A stretch of 64,000 nucleotides of DNA from Sphingobacteriales bacterium 44-15 (GCA_001899685.1 MKWG01000030.1:1-64000), one strand, 5' to 3'; numbered from the stretch's first letter, positions 17,636 to 27,704 are shown. The notes: generated from the letters alone by a model not told the origin. Numbers and translations: made by a program.

Positions 17636-18985
17636 TTAATATGCCGCGAATTGTTTTAGTTCCGGCGTCTGCGATGACGCTGTTATGGTTAACCGGAGCC
17701 TGGTAGTTTTTACACCCTGCAATGCGTGAATCCGTTTATGCCCCACCGAAATACCATCAGCAATTTGCTGCCAACTGCCGTCTTTCCATTGCTCAATAGT
17801 ATATTTTCTTATGCGTTCACCATGGTTAATATCCTCTTTGATCACAATGTATTGCACGTTCACCGGTGATGCGCCTGTAGTAAGTTCAAGACTTTTCCCG
17901 GAACCTTTTATCTCAGCGATTGGTTTTGAGAAACGCTTTTTCAATTCATTGCCAAAGGTTTCAAGCACCTGTACATCCTCTGCAGGCACCAGCCCGCTGG
18001 TATCAACCACTATCCCTAACAGCATATTTGCATTTTTGCCAACGCTCGAAGTATAATTATACAGCAGTTGGTCTACCGTAAGCAATGTCTGACCATCGGC
18101 TTTCCAGAACCATCCGCCCTGCCAGCCCCTGCGCAGCGGAAAATCTGCTTCGCCGGGGCACCATATCCTGCCATCAGGATCTCCATGAATATTATCAATA
18201 GCAACCGTGCCGCTTGCAGATGTGCCGGCATCGCTGCGGCTCCAGTTTGGATATGGTGCAAGTCCCTCTTCGTTGCCCACCCAGCGAATGAGATTTTTTG
18301 CATCGGCAGGACCCTGGAATAAAATAGCTTCGGGCTGTAATTTTTTTAGCAGGGGCGCAAGATTGGGACCGCCATCTTTTACAGGCAACACACCACCATC
18401 AAACCATATCTCAAATAATTTTCCATAATTGCTCCATAGCTCGGTGAGCTGCTTTGTTACAATGGCATTATACTGCTGCTGCGTATACGGACTGCCCGGC
18501 TGAACTACTCCCGGATTATCAACATAACAATAACCATTAGCCGCAGCGCTGGCATATATACCGGGTTTGATATTGTATTTTTCACAGGAAGCAATAAAAT
18601 CTTTCACAATATCACCTTTACCATTTTTCCAGGGTGCATTTTTAACACTGTAAGGGTGTGCTTCCGTTGGCCACAAGCTAAATCCTGAACAATGTTTTGC
18701 TACCAGCACTGCATAAGTAGCGCCTGCCGCTTTGGCCGCCCTCACCCATTGATCTGTGTTAAGCTGTGAAGGATTGAATACAGACGCAGGCGGATGTGTT
18801 CCCCATTTTCTAAAATCATAACCAGGCACAAAATTCACCAGGTCAAAATGAATGATAGCGCCAATTTCAGCATCAGCCCATGCTGACTGCGAAGATGTTG
18901 GCAGCACTTCTTTGCTTACTTTGTGCGTTTGTGCAACACCGGTGGCAACAAAACACATACAGAACAAAATATATTTCAGCTTCAT
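17636..18985 (-). CDS. Alpha-L-fucosidase, GH29
   Basis: A 449-residue secreted enzyme (signal about 1-18, ending TGVAQ). GH29 landmarks are clear: IGAIIHFDLVNF (41-52), the KHCSGFSLW block (97-105) and LFEIWFDGG (190-198), with Asp196 as nucleophile. A C-terminal beta-sandwich (about 350-449) is typical. The compact length and the HPYSVKNAPWKNGKGDIVKDF stretch fit the branch active on alpha-1,3/4-linked fucose, though linkage is inference. It starts 8 nt after the GH20 gene, so the two are almost certainly co-transcribed. Confidence 0.92.
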   Translation of the reverse strand: MKLKYILFCMCFVATGVAQTHKVSKEVLPTSSQSAWADAEIGAIIHFDLVNFVPGYDFRKWGTHPPASVFNPSQLNTDQWVRAAKAAGATYAVLVAKHCSGFSLWPTEAHPYSVKNAPWKNGKGDIVKDFIASCEKYNIKPGIYASAAANGYCYVDNPGVVQPGSPYTQQQYNAIVTKQLTELWSNYGKLFEIWFDGGVLPVKDGGPNLAPLLKKLQPEAILFQGPADAKNLIRWVGNEEGLAPYPNWSRSDAGTSASGTVAIDNIHGDPDGRIWCPGEADFPLRRGWQGGWFWKADGQTLLTVDQLLYNYTSSVGKNANMLLGIVVDTSGLVPAEDVQVLETFGNELKKRFSKPIAEIKGSGKSLELTTGASPVNVQYIVIKEDINHGERIRKYTIEQWKDGSWQQIADGISVGHKRIHALQGVKTTRLRLTITASSQTPELKQFAAY

Positions 18986-18993
18986 ATTTATTA

Positions 18994-20880
18994 TTATTTG
19001 TGCCTGGCTCTTTTTTCCAGGTCTTCTCTTGAAAGGATCAATATATTTCCCGCAGGCGCATTATCCTTATAAGCAACTGCTCTTAACTGGTATATACCTT
19101 CAGGGATTTGTATTGGTTGCCCTTTATATTCATTTGAAAAATTGTCGGGATTGGTATTGTCAATAGTATAGTAGATGGTTAAGCTATCTATATCAGTGGT
19201 AAGCTCAGCAAAAAGCTGTTTGTTGTCTTTTGCCGTTGTAGTGGCAAGCACATCATAGGCTGCACGGGAATAATTGATACCTGCGGCCCGGAGGTGGTGG
19301 AATTGTGCTTCGAGCTTGTTCTGAAAATCAGGCCACTGCTGCTTTTGTACAGGAGACCAAAACACTTCAGACAGTGCAAGCGCCCGCGGCCATGTCATGT
19401 ATTCCGCATGGCGGTCTGTGGGCACAGATTCAGTCCATAAGTTACCCTGTCCACCCAGAATAAGAGAAGGCTTTACATCCCGGGGAACAGGATCCCACTG
19501 ATAGCAGGTTTTAAGCCGCAGCATACTGTAGGTGTCAGGCTCCGTTGCAGGATCGCCCTGGTACAGGTCGAGATAAACATTATCTGCCGGTGTCATTACC
19601 ACATTATGTCCCTGCTTCGCCGCTTCTACACCTCCGGACATTCCCCGCCAGCTCATCACGGTAGCGTCAGGCGCCAGACCGCCTTCCAGGATCTCATCCC
19701 AGCCAATAAGCTTTTTTCCTTTCTGCTTTAGTATGGTTTCAAGCCGTTTGATAAAATAACTCTGCAATTCATGCTCTGACTTTATGCCTTCTTTTTTCAT
19801 AAAGTCCTGCACTACCGCAGATTTTTTCCAGAAGGTCTTGGTACATTCATCGCCTCCTATATGAATATAGGGATAAGGAAAAAGCTGCGCTATTTCTCCA
19901 AATACTTTATCAAGAAAATCATACACCCGCTCGTCAGCAGGATTGAGCGTATTATCTTCAATATTATAAAACTTGCTGCCCGGATTTACAGGATATAAAT
20001 ATCCCGTTGCCGATAAATAAGGATAAGAAGCAATAGCCGCCAGTGAATGACCGGGCACATCAATTTCAGGCAGGATAGCCACATTCCGTTCCCGGGCATA
20101 CTGCACCATCTCCCTGATATCATCCTGGGTATAGAAACCACCGTAAGTAGCTGCTTCTCCCGGCTTTGGCTGCTCGTAAGTCCACCATCTCCCGGTGCGG
20201 GGCACCCGCCAGGCGCCTGTTTCGGTGAGCCCGGGAAATGATTTGATCTGGATACGCCAGCCCTGGTCGTCTGTTAAATGCAGGTGCAGAATATTGAATT
20301 TATACCGCGCCATCTCATCAACGTATTTCTTTACAAATTCCTTTGTAAAAAAATGACGGCTGACATCCAGCAGCAGTCCCCGCCATCCAAAACGCGGATA
20401 GTCTGTAATCTTCACTGCAGGGATTTCCCATACAACAGCTTGCTTTGACTGGTATTCAATTGCCGGCGGCAGGAGCTGCCTCAATGTTTGCAGACCATAA
20501 AAAATACCGGCAGGCTTTGCTGCCGACAAATGGATACGATTGCTGCTTATCTCCAGCAGATATCCTTCTTCCGTCTTAATGTCCTTTATAGATGCATTTA
20601 ACGAAAGCTCAATTGATTTCACCGACGTAACCGCATGGTCAGCGATTTTCAGTTGGAACCCTGTTGCCGGCGATAACCATCCGGTAAAAGTTTCGGCAAG
20701 ATGCCTTAATCCGGCATCATTGTTTTCTGCAACTATTATTGTTTTTGCATCGAGCAGGAAGCTGCCTTTTCCTCTTATTAATTCCGCTGGTTCAGGTACG
20801 ATGGACAAAGTTCGTTGCTGAGATACTACGGATAACGAAAGAAGAGAAAAAAGGAAAGTACAGAGAAGATAATGTTTCAT
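18994..20880 (-). CDS. Beta-N-acetylhexosaminidase, GH20
   Basis: A 628-residue secreted enzyme (signal about 1-20). The GH20b N-terminal domain (about 24-150) precedes the catalytic barrel with YPRFGWRGLLLDVSRHFF (161-178), HLHLTDDQGWRI (199-210) and the catalytic HIGGDE (340-345), where Asp344 and Glu345 are the substrate-assisted catalytic pair. It removes terminal beta-GlcNAc or GalNAc. It is the first glycosidase after the SusD gene, separated by a strong hairpin at 20947-20974. Confidence 0.95.
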   Translation of the reverse strand: MKHYLLCTFLFSLLSLSVVSQQRTLSIVPEPAELIRGKGSFLLDAKTIIVAENNDAGLRHLAETFTGWLSPATGFQLKIADHAVTSVKSIELSLNASIKDIKTEEGYLLEISSNRIHLSAAKPAGIFYGLQTLRQLLPPAIEYQSKQAVVWEIPAVKITDYPRFGWRGLLLDVSRHFFTKEFVKKYVDEMARYKFNILHLHLTDDQGWRIQIKSFPGLTETGAWRVPRTGRWWTYEQPKPGEAATYGGFYTQDDIREMVQYARERNVAILPEIDVPGHSLAAIASYPYLSATGYLYPVNPGSKFYNIEDNTLNPADERVYDFLDKVFGEIAQLFPYPYIHIGGDECTKTFWKKSAVVQDFMKKEGIKSEHELQSYFIKRLETILKQKGKKLIGWDEILEGGLAPDATVMSWRGMSGGVEAAKQGHNVVMTPADNVYLDLYQGDPATEPDTYSMLRLKTCYQWDPVPRDVKPSLILGGQGNLWTESVPTDRHAEYMTWPRALALSEVFWSPVQKQQWPDFQNKLEAQFHHLRAAGINYSRAAYDVLATTTAKDNKQLFAELTTDIDSLTIYYTIDNTNPDNFSNEYKGQPIQIPEGIYQLRAVAYKDNAPAGNILILSREDLEKRARHK

Positions 20881-20946
20881 CCTATAAAGATATTAACGAG
20901 CCCATACTATCACTAATATTTTTTGAATACAAAAAAATGGAGGAAT

Positions 20947-20974
20947 AACCGGCCTGGCAAACGCCAAACCGGTT
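20947..20974 (-). terminator. Intercistronic hairpin between SusD and GH20
   Basis: AACCGG pairs with CCGGTT and the nested TGGC pairs with GCCA around a 4-nt loop. A T-run (CATTTTTTTG) lies about 10 nt further on the transcribed strand. It could be a leaky terminator or a stabiliser that sets SusCD expression above that of the downstream enzymes. Confidence 0.55.
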
Positions 20975-21003
20975 CCCTTATGTGTCCAAACTAACTGCCT
21001 GAC

Positions 21004-22767
21004 TTAATGTAATGTGGGATCAAAATCCCCTCCCCAATCTTTATTTTGCTTGAGATTAGGATTCTGATTTATATTAGATAACTGTATTGGAAAGAAATAA
21101 TATTTATCCGGCATCACCATTTGGGTCGGACCATTGGTGATCAATTCAACTACCTGGTATTCGAATGATTCGGGCAAAAGCTCGAAAGCATTCGCTTTGG
21201 CAATGTCATCTTCAGTTATCTGCTCCATTGTATGACCATTTACCTTCATAGCCATTATCCCATATTTGCGCATCCCATCTAATTTGTTGAACATACGGTG
21301 ACGACGAAGATCCCAGAAACGCTTTCCTTCAAACATAAACTCCACATATTTTTCATCCAGTATTGCCTGACGCATTTCTTCTCTTGTCATCCCGCTCTTC
21401 AGTCCGTACATACCATCACCTCCCGCTTCAATACCAGCCCGATGACGAATAGCTTTTAACACATCGAGCGCTTCGTTACTTTTGTCTGTTTCGTTTGCCG
21501 CTTCGGCATAATTAAACAATACTTCTGCATACCGTATTTCCGGCCAGTCTACATCATTTAATGTAACCTGTGTTGATGGCAATTGCTCCATTATACCTTT
21601 CCTGCAATATAATCCTGTACGATAATGGTTTTCACCTTGTATAATATACCCAAATGCATCCATTGATTTAGCGATCCCCGACATAGTATACTGACGACGG
21701 CCTGATATACCGCTCAGTTCATAAATAGCTCCATTCCATACAATGGTAGCATCAAACCTCGGATCCCTGTTTTTCCAGAAGGTTTGTACATTATAGGTAT
21801 AGGCAGAGGTTGGGTCACCGGGCTTTTTACCGTCCTTCATGGGAAATGCTTCTGCCATTGCCCATATCGGCTGATCACCACCGGTAGCATTTTTTGATTC
21901 TGATAAAGGACGTACAGCATCCTCACCACGACCGTTTGTTTTGGCAGGATTGGTATAAATAACAGACAGGATGTTTTCTTTGTGACCTTTCGTTTCAAAT
22001 ACATCTGTATAATTTTCCAATAAGCCATATCCGTTCAAATCAAGAAAATCTTTCGCTGCTTTATTAGCATTATAAGCATCTGCCCAATATGCATTATCAT
22101 AAGGATTAGATGGATTAAACTGCGGCGAAGCTTTATATAACAACACTCTTCCCTTAAAAGCTTTTACAGATGCCTGGTCAATTTTGCCGCGATCACTGCC
22201 ATCATATTTAATTGGGAGTACTGATTCAGCTTCAGTAAGGTCTTTCATGATGAAATCAAAGCACTCCGCTGTGGAATTTCTGGCTACCATAAGGTCATCT
22301 GTCTGGTAGTCCTGGGGGACTTCTATAATCGGCACACCACCATAATAATATACCATCCTGAAATACAGGAATGCCCTTAGAAATTTCGCCTGACCAATCA
22401 TCGGATCTTTTTTATTCTGGGGAAGCACGCTGGTGTTCATTTCCTGCAACAGCGTATTGATATTTCTGATAACACCGTAGGGCCAAAATTGCATTGCCCC
22501 GTTATCAGTAGTGATCCAGCCATCTCCATTTATTCCCCCACTTTCATCGGCATTGTTTCCCATATTCAGCGGCCACCCGCTAAAAGTACGTGCATAGAGA
22601 TTGCTCAGGTATGCATTGGCGGTAGCTTCATCATCAAAAATGCCGCTTGCGGGATAATGAGATGTATCTTCTAAATCCAATACCTTTTTACATCCTGAAG
22701 ATATTGTCGCTGCAAATAAAAAGCACAGCAATACCTGTATTATTTTATGACGCATTAATATTTTCAT
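21004..22767 (-). CDS. SusD/RagB-family lipoprotein (locus 2)
   Basis: A 587-residue outer-membrane lipoprotein. The signal ends at Cys26 (TISSGC; CKKVLDLEDTS follows). SusD features include the GQAKFLRAFLYFRMVYYYGGVPII helix pair, WPEIRYAEVLFNYAEAANE and the C-terminal LDEKYVEFMFEGKRFWDLRRHRMF signature. It should present glycans to the SusC encoded 12 nt upstream. The Asn-, Trp- and Tyr-rich surface stretches are ordinary for a complex-glycan binder. The alternative start at Met5 (22755) changes little. Confidence 0.93.
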   Translation of the reverse strand: MKILMRHKIIQVLLCFLFAATISSGCKKVLDLEDTSHYPASGIFDDEATANAYLSNLYARTFSGWPLNMGNNADESGGINGDGWITTDNGAMQFWPYGVIRNINTLLQEMNTSVLPQNKKDPMIGQAKFLRAFLYFRMVYYYGGVPIIEVPQDYQTDDLMVARNSTAECFDFIMKDLTEAESVLPIKYDGSDRGKIDQASVKAFKGRVLLYKASPQFNPSNPYDNAYWADAYNANKAAKDFLDLNGYGLLENYTDVFETKGHKENILSVIYTNPAKTNGRGEDAVRPLSESKNATGGDQPIWAMAEAFPMKDGKKPGDPTSAYTYNVQTFWKNRDPRFDATIVWNGAIYELSGISGRRQYTMSGIAKSMDAFGYIIQGENHYRTGLYCRKGIMEQLPSTQVTLNDVDWPEIRYAEVLFNYAEAANETDKSNEALDVLKAIRHRAGIEAGGDGMYGLKSGMTREEMRQAILDEKYVEFMFEGKRFWDLRRHRMFNKLDGMRKYGIMAMKVNGHTMEQITEDDIAKANAFELLPESFEYQVVELITNGPTQMVMPDKYYFFPIQLSNINQNPNLKQNKDWGGDFDPTLH

Positions 22768-22778
22768 TCTTCAATAAT

Positions 22779-25700
22779 TTAGAAGTTAATGTATGCCCCT
22801 CCTGTAAAGGTTTTCATCAATGGATAGGAATCCAGTGTTTTCTGCTCAGGATCTTGCTCCTTCATGCCGGAAATGCATAGGAGATTAGTGCCATTTGCAA
22901 AAACCTGTATCCTTCCGATACCGGCCCGGCTCAGCCATCTTTTGGGAAGGGTGTAAGCAATTTCCAGGTTTTTCACCCGCATGTATGCGCCATTTCTTAA
23001 CCAGAAGGTAGAAGGTCCGCCACCAATATCCGGTTGCATCCATTCGCCCGACACTCTCGGGTATTTCGCATTGGGGTTTTCAGGCGTCCAGTAGTCGGAG
23101 GCCCACAATTCAAAGTAAGGACGATCCACCTGGAATACACCGCCTCCGTTCATCGTACTGATCATGCGATCGTATGCGCCTACACCCTGCAACAATGCGC
23201 TCACACTTATACCTTTCCATTCCACACTGAAACCTATACCATAATTGATACGGGGAGCTCCATTGTTGGAAAGATAGGTCATGTCGTTATCGTCAATTTT
23301 ACCGTCAGGGCCTTCTGAAAAGTTCTGACCGCGGATATCTTCAAACAACAGGTATCCTAATTTGGGAGCCCTGCCATATTGGGTAAACCCTGCCGGGAGC
23401 TTGTCCAGATCAGCCTGTGTTCTTATGATACCTTTAGAAATAAGCCCGTATATCCTGTCCTGGGGTTTCCCTATAGCGTTTCTCCAATTGTCCTTATATG
23501 TACCGTCTGTAGCTGCGGCAGACTGATCAAGTATATCCCAACGATCAACAGAATATCCCATATTACCAAATACAGAATAATTAACATTACCTGCTTTATC
23601 CCTCCAGGTTGCCGATAGCTCAAACCCTTTCCAGGAACGGGCTGCATAATTAACAGGGGGTAATGTTGCTCCCAATGTAGTGGGAGTGGAACCATTGCGG
23701 GCCCCGAGGATATTGATCTGTTTCCTGGTGAAATAGTCGAGCTCTCCTGTCAGCTTATTACCCCAAAATCCATAATCAACTCCTATATTAAACATTCTTG
23801 AAGTTGACCAGGTGAGGTTGGGATTGGGTATTCCGCCAATGGTGATCCCGTCTGCGAGAGAAGTACCAAATATGTAACCGGTACTCTTGCTATAACTTGG
23901 ACCCCAAAGAAAAGGGGCTATGCTTCCCTGTGTACTGTAATAAAGTCCTCCGTCATCATTACCGGTTGTACCGTAAGAAGCCCGCAATTTTAAATTACTA
24001 AGCCAGGTAATATCTTTTAAGAAATTTTCTTCGGAGATACGCCATGCTGCAGATACAGAAGGGAAGAAACCCCATTGGTGACCTGGTGCAAACCTGAAAT
24101 TCCCGTCATAACGGAAGGAGAATTCGGCAATATATTTTTCATCGTAATTATAATTCAAACGACCGATCCAGGAGGCACGTGAAGTCTCGCCTTCGCTCCC
24201 GTCAAACCATCTCTTGCCTGCATCGGTAGACGTATTATAAATCTGGTCAATAGAAGTAGTCAATAATGCATCTGCACGACCACTCAGGTTCTTCACTTTT
24301 TCACCTCCCTGTTCATACACTGCAAGCGCGGATACAGAATGTTTGTTAAACGACCTTTCATATTGCAGGTTCCAGTTGACCTGGTAAGAATTATAAAAAA
24401 CCAGGTTTTCAGCAATGTTTGGATAATTGGCGCTGAGATTATGCAAATTGATCTTCGTTGGATCTATCGGACCAGGAATAAATTTATTTGTTGCACTGGC
24501 GGATTGAAAAATGTAGGCCTTGTTAAATACAACAAAGGATTTCATATCCTTGTCGTTGCCGGTATACTGCCCCACCAGGCTGGTGCTTAACCCTTTTACC
24601 CAATCTCCGAGATCAAGATCAAAACGAAGAATGCCATCCAGCGTTCTGTATTTGGTATGCCTGTATCCCCCGCTGTTAACCATCAGCTCAACAGGATGCC
24701 ATGCACCCGGGACTACCGGAAAATCATTTGTATTGGTGGATGGGTTTCCTGCTGCATCCACATAAAAAGGATACAATCTTGTCCAGTTAAAGGTAGCCCT
24801 GTAAAAATCGCTTACGTTGAAATCTTCTGCGCCATCATAAGGCCAGTACCAGCGATCATAATTACGCTGGTTGCCACTGAGGTTAAGGTTTATTTTAAAC
24901 CGCTTAGACACTTTTGCCGTAATATCGGAACGGAAATTATACCTGCCGTAATCAAGATTTTTATATGATCCCTTCTCGTCGTGATATCCCAGCGACAGGT
25001 AATAGGTAATAGCTTCCGTGCCGCCTCTTACAGACAGGTTATGTTGCTGTACTGTGGGCGTCTGCCATATATAGTCATTAATACTATAGCTCTTGTCTTT
25101 AAAGTAATCATAGATCTCCTGCCCGTAAGGTTTTGGCTGCCCCTGGGTCACAGCCATTTGGTTAAGATATTCTATTTCCTGCGTGGCTGTAAAATTTTGT
25201 AAAGGTCTTGTAGGTGTAGAACCTGAGTAAGAACCCTTGTATTCAAACAGAGGCTTTTGTGCTTTCCCGGTTTTTGTAGTTATCAATACAACACCATTAC
25301 CTGCTTTAGAACCATATACAGAAGCTGTAGCAGCATCTTTAAGGAAGCTGATGCTTGCTACTTCATTGGCATCAAGCGCATCAAAATCAGCTTTGCTTTT
25401 TATTATCCCGTTGATCACATACAACGGTTCATCAAAGCTACCACGCATACGTATGCTGGAAGATGCACCTGCCAATCCTGAAGTGCCAACAGCATTTATA
25501 CCGGCAGCCCGGCCTGCTATTACATTGGAGAGATTAGCAGCAGGAATATTATTAAGATCTTCTGTGTTCACTACGCCTATAGCTCCTGTAAGATTGACCT
25601 TTTTTTGCGTACCATACCCTACAACAACTACTTCGTTTAAACCAGACGCAGCAATCCTAAGTACAATATTATCAAGTTGCCTGCGACCGTTAACAGGGAC

Positions 25701-26252
25701 TTCAACTGATTCGTAACCTATCATTGTTATCTGAAGTACAGCCTTATCATCCACTGCAATAGAAAAAGTCCCGTCTGCTCCCGTACTTACTCCGATGTTT
25801 TGACCTTTTACCTTTACAGATACCCCTTCCAAAGGATTCCCCGATTCATCCACAATTTTTCCCTTAACTTCCGCCTGGGCAGCCAGGACTTCCCTGTTAG
25901 GAGAGATCACTACAAGATAATCGCTTACAATCTTATAAGCCAATATGTTACCCAAAACCTGGTGCATGATTTCCGCCAACGTAGCATCCTTTACATTCAC
26001 GTCAACTTTTCCAAGTTTTTTAAGGTCATCTCTAAGATAAAAGAAACGATAGGGGCTCTTTTTCTGGATATCCATCAGAACCCTTGTAACATCTACCTGC
26101 TCCATCCTCAGTGAAAACTTCTCCTGGCCATAGCCCCGAGCAGATGCCTGAAGAAAGGGGAGTACCAACAATAATGCGGTTATTTTCATAAACAATAAAT
26201 ACTTAAATACCGGACTGCCTGTATGAGGTAGCCTGTACCTTATTTTTTTCAT
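22779..26252 (-). CDS. SusC-family TonB-dependent transporter with STN domain (locus 2)
   Basis: Taken from the ATG at 26252 this is 1157 residues. The frame stays open to 26354, but that extension would start inside a hairpin and looks non-coding. Parts: a long polar signal region with hydrophobic core FMKITALLLVLPFLQASA, an STN domain (LRMEQVDVTRVLMDIQKKSPYRFFYLRDD...), a carboxypeptidase-D-like domain (VKGKIVDESGNPLEGVSVKVKG), the plug (VVVGYGTQKKVNLTGAI) and a barrel ending GGAYINF. It imports oligosaccharides of the glycan locus in a TonB-dependent way and signals to the FecR encoded upstream. Confidence 0.92.
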   Translation of the reverse strand: MKKIRYRLPHTGSPVFKYLLFMKITALLLVLPFLQASARGYGQEKFSLRMEQVDVTRVLMDIQKKSPYRFFYLRDDLKKLGKVDVNVKDATLAEIMHQVLGNILAYKIVSDYLVVISPNREVLAAQAEVKGKIVDESGNPLEGVSVKVKGQNIGVSTGADGTFSIAVDDKAVLQITMIGYESVEVPVNGRRQLDNIVLRIAASGLNEVVVVGYGTQKKVNLTGAIGVVNTEDLNNIPAANLSNVIAGRAAGINAVGTSGLAGASSSIRMRGSFDEPLYVINGIIKSKADFDALDANEVASISFLKDAATASVYGSKAGNGVVLITTKTGKAQKPLFEYKGSYSGSTPTRPLQNFTATQEIEYLNQMAVTQGQPKPYGQEIYDYFKDKSYSINDYIWQTPTVQQHNLSVRGGTEAITYYLSLGYHDEKGSYKNLDYGRYNFRSDITAKVSKRFKINLNLSGNQRNYDRWYWPYDGAEDFNVSDFYRATFNWTRLYPFYVDAAGNPSTNTNDFPVVPGAWHPVELMVNSGGYRHTKYRTLDGILRFDLDLGDWVKGLSTSLVGQYTGNDKDMKSFVVFNKAYIFQSASATNKFIPGPIDPTKINLHNLSANYPNIAENLVFYNSYQVNWNLQYERSFNKHSVSALAVYEQGGEKVKNLSGRADALLTTSIDQIYNTSTDAGKRWFDGSEGETSRASWIGRLNYNYDEKYIAEFSFRYDGNFRFAPGHQWGFFPSVSAAWRISEENFLKDITWLSNLKLRASYGTTGNDDGGLYYSTQGSIAPFLWGPSYSKSTGYIFGTSLADGITIGGIPNPNLTWSTSRMFNIGVDYGFWGNKLTGELDYFTRKQINILGARNGSTPTTLGATLPPVNYAARSWKGFELSATWRDKAGNVNYSVFGNMGYSVDRWDILDQSAAATDGTYKDNWRNAIGKPQDRIYGLISKGIIRTQADLDKLPAGFTQYGRAPKLGYLLFEDIRGQNFSEGPDGKIDDNDMTYLSNNGAPRINYGIGFSVEWKGISVSALLQGVGAYDRMISTMNGGGVFQVDRPYFELWASDYWTPENPNAKYPRVSGEWMQPDIGGGPSTFWLRNGAYMRVKNLEIAYTLPKRWLSRAGIGRIQVFANGTNLLCISGMKEQDPEQKTLDSYPLMKTFTGGAYINF

Positions 26253-26338
26253 ACATTTGAATTGAAAAGTTAATAAAGGGGAATAAGCAGTCATTACAGG
26301 CTGGCTGATTCCGCTGTACAATACATTAGCTTTTTCCG

Positions 26339-26375
26339 GGGGAGAGAGCTCCAATCTCTTCCCCTTTTTAAAAGG
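26339..26375 (-). promoter_or_regulatory. SusC leader hairpins, possible degenerate copy 2
   Basis: On the minus strand a weak CCTTTT/AAAAGG palindrome overlaps by its last bases a stronger hairpin (GGGGAAGAGA with TCTCTCCCC, one bulge). About 20 nt later comes TGTACAGCGGAATC, loosely like the ATACAATCGG motif of the other two leaders. The layout agrees but the sequence does not, so this is tentative. Confidence 0.3.
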
Positions 26376-26442
26376 TCATTTACGGTGGACTGTGACAGAT
26401 CATAAGCAAGTTTTTTGGATTTACAATATGGGTGTATAAAGC

Positions 26443-27540
26443 TTATTCAATAAAAATATCGTTATCGCGTATAGTATATTTAAAGCCCACCATCATCTGC
26501 AGTATATGCATCGCTTCATTAATGTTCACATTATCAAAATCGCCATTCATTAAAATACTTTTCATCCTTTCGTTTTTGAAAAGGATATGCACATTATACC
26601 ATCTTTCCATTTTGAGGGCTACCGTTTCAAAAGGCTCATCAGAGAAAAACACTTTTTCTTTAACCCATGCAGCCTCTTCAGGCATACCGGTCTCTTTGAT
26701 ATCAGGCTGAACGGTTTTTACTTCATAACTGATACCGGGATGGGTTGCACGGGGAACAGCACCATCTTTAATTATCCTGTTATTCTTCAATGAAATTTTC
26801 TCGCTTGGCAGCAGGATCACCTTTTTTTCTGCGCCTTCTTTCAGGCTCACTTCCACCTTACCTTCCACCACTGTTGTTTCTATATCCTCTTTCGTATTGT
26901 ATGCCTTTACATTAAAAACGGTACCCAGCACCTTCACTGTCATGCGGTCGGTGTTCACCAGAAAAGGATGAGCGGCGTCTTTGGTTACTTCAAAAAAAGC
27001 TTCCCCGCTCAGCCACACCTGCCTGTTACCCTTACCAAAATCTTTATTGTATGACAGCCGGCTGCCACTGTTCAGGTGAACAGCCGTACTATCAGGGAGC
27101 AGCACTTTCTTCCTTTCCCCGTTGAACGCTACCGTAACGGAGTCTTTTACCCCGCTCGCGGCAACAGGCACAGCTTTTTTTCCCCGTCCCGTCCACACCA
27201 GCCATACCGTAAGGACCAGGAGCGCCGCCACTGATGCCGCAGCCAGCATTTTCCCGGCAGGAAAGAGCATTTTCTTTTTCTCCGGTTTGGGAATATATTC
27301 ATATACCGCCCCCGTTTGATCGTGGAGCCGGTTCGAAATTTTTTCCCATTCTTCATCCACTAATGCTTCGTCTATCTCCGGCTTTTTCTGCCAGATATCC
27401 CGCAGCAGCTCCAGTTCGTAAGGCTCAACAGGTTTATCCTCCAGCAACTGCTCTAACTCGGCCAGTTCCTCCGCTGTCGCTTCGTTGCTTAGCTTTTTCC
27501 CCAACAAAATAAAGACCCTGGGTTCGTTCATGTTCTGCAT
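26443..27540 (-). CDS. FecR-family anti-sigma factor (locus 2)
   Basis: A 365-residue anti-sigma factor. Cytoplasmic N-terminus to about residue 95, transmembrane helix about 97-116 (LAAASVAALLVLTVWLVW), periplasmic FecR domain with RKKVLLPDSTAVHLNSGSRL, VWLSGEAFFEV and VLGTVFNVKAY, then a DUF4974-type tail (FETVALKMERWYNVHILF). It regulates the sigma factor encoded just upstream and receives the STN signal from the SusC encoded downstream. Confidence 0.93.
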   Translation of the reverse strand: MQNMNEPRVFILLGKKLSNEATAEELAELEQLLEDKPVEPYELELLRDIWQKKPEIDEALVDEEWEKISNRLHDQTGAVYEYIPKPEKKKMLFPAGKMLAAASVAALLVLTVWLVWTGRGKKAVPVAASGVKDSVTVAFNGERKKVLLPDSTAVHLNSGSRLSYNKDFGKGNRQVWLSGEAFFEVTKDAAHPFLVNTDRMTVKVLGTVFNVKAYNTKEDIETTVVEGKVEVSLKEGAEKKVILLPSEKISLKNNRIIKDGAVPRATHPGISYEVKTVQPDIKETGMPEEAAWVKEKVFFSDEPFETVALKMERWYNVHILFKNERMKSILMNGDFDNVNINEAMHILQMMVGFKYTIRDNDIFIE

Positions 27541-27619
27541 TGTATGTGTAAGGACACTACAAAAACGATCACCCCCTAGTCTGCCGATTAAAATTTTTCC
27601 AGATAATTTTTTTCAGGAT

Positions 27620-27704
27620 GCTGCAAGGTGAGGTATGGGGTATAAGGTATGAGCTTTGAGTGTCAGCCTTTGGCGTTTATCTTTTCACCTCTCACCTCTC
27701 ACGT
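27620..27704. repeat. GAGGTGAGAGGTGAAAAG-type word repeat at the sigma-FecR junction (locus 2)
   Basis: Repeated words GGTGAGGTATGGGGTATAAGG and, on the other strand, GTGAGAGGTGAGAGGTG fill the spacer and run into the last codons of the sigma gene, where they encode the ending YVRGER. Related words occur at 17.5, 36.4 and 38.5 kb. Confidence 0.5.

Noticed and set aside
26253-26354. N-terminal extension of the locus 2 SusC
   Set aside because: It would begin inside a hairpin of the leader; ATG 26252 gives a signal region like the other SusC proteins.
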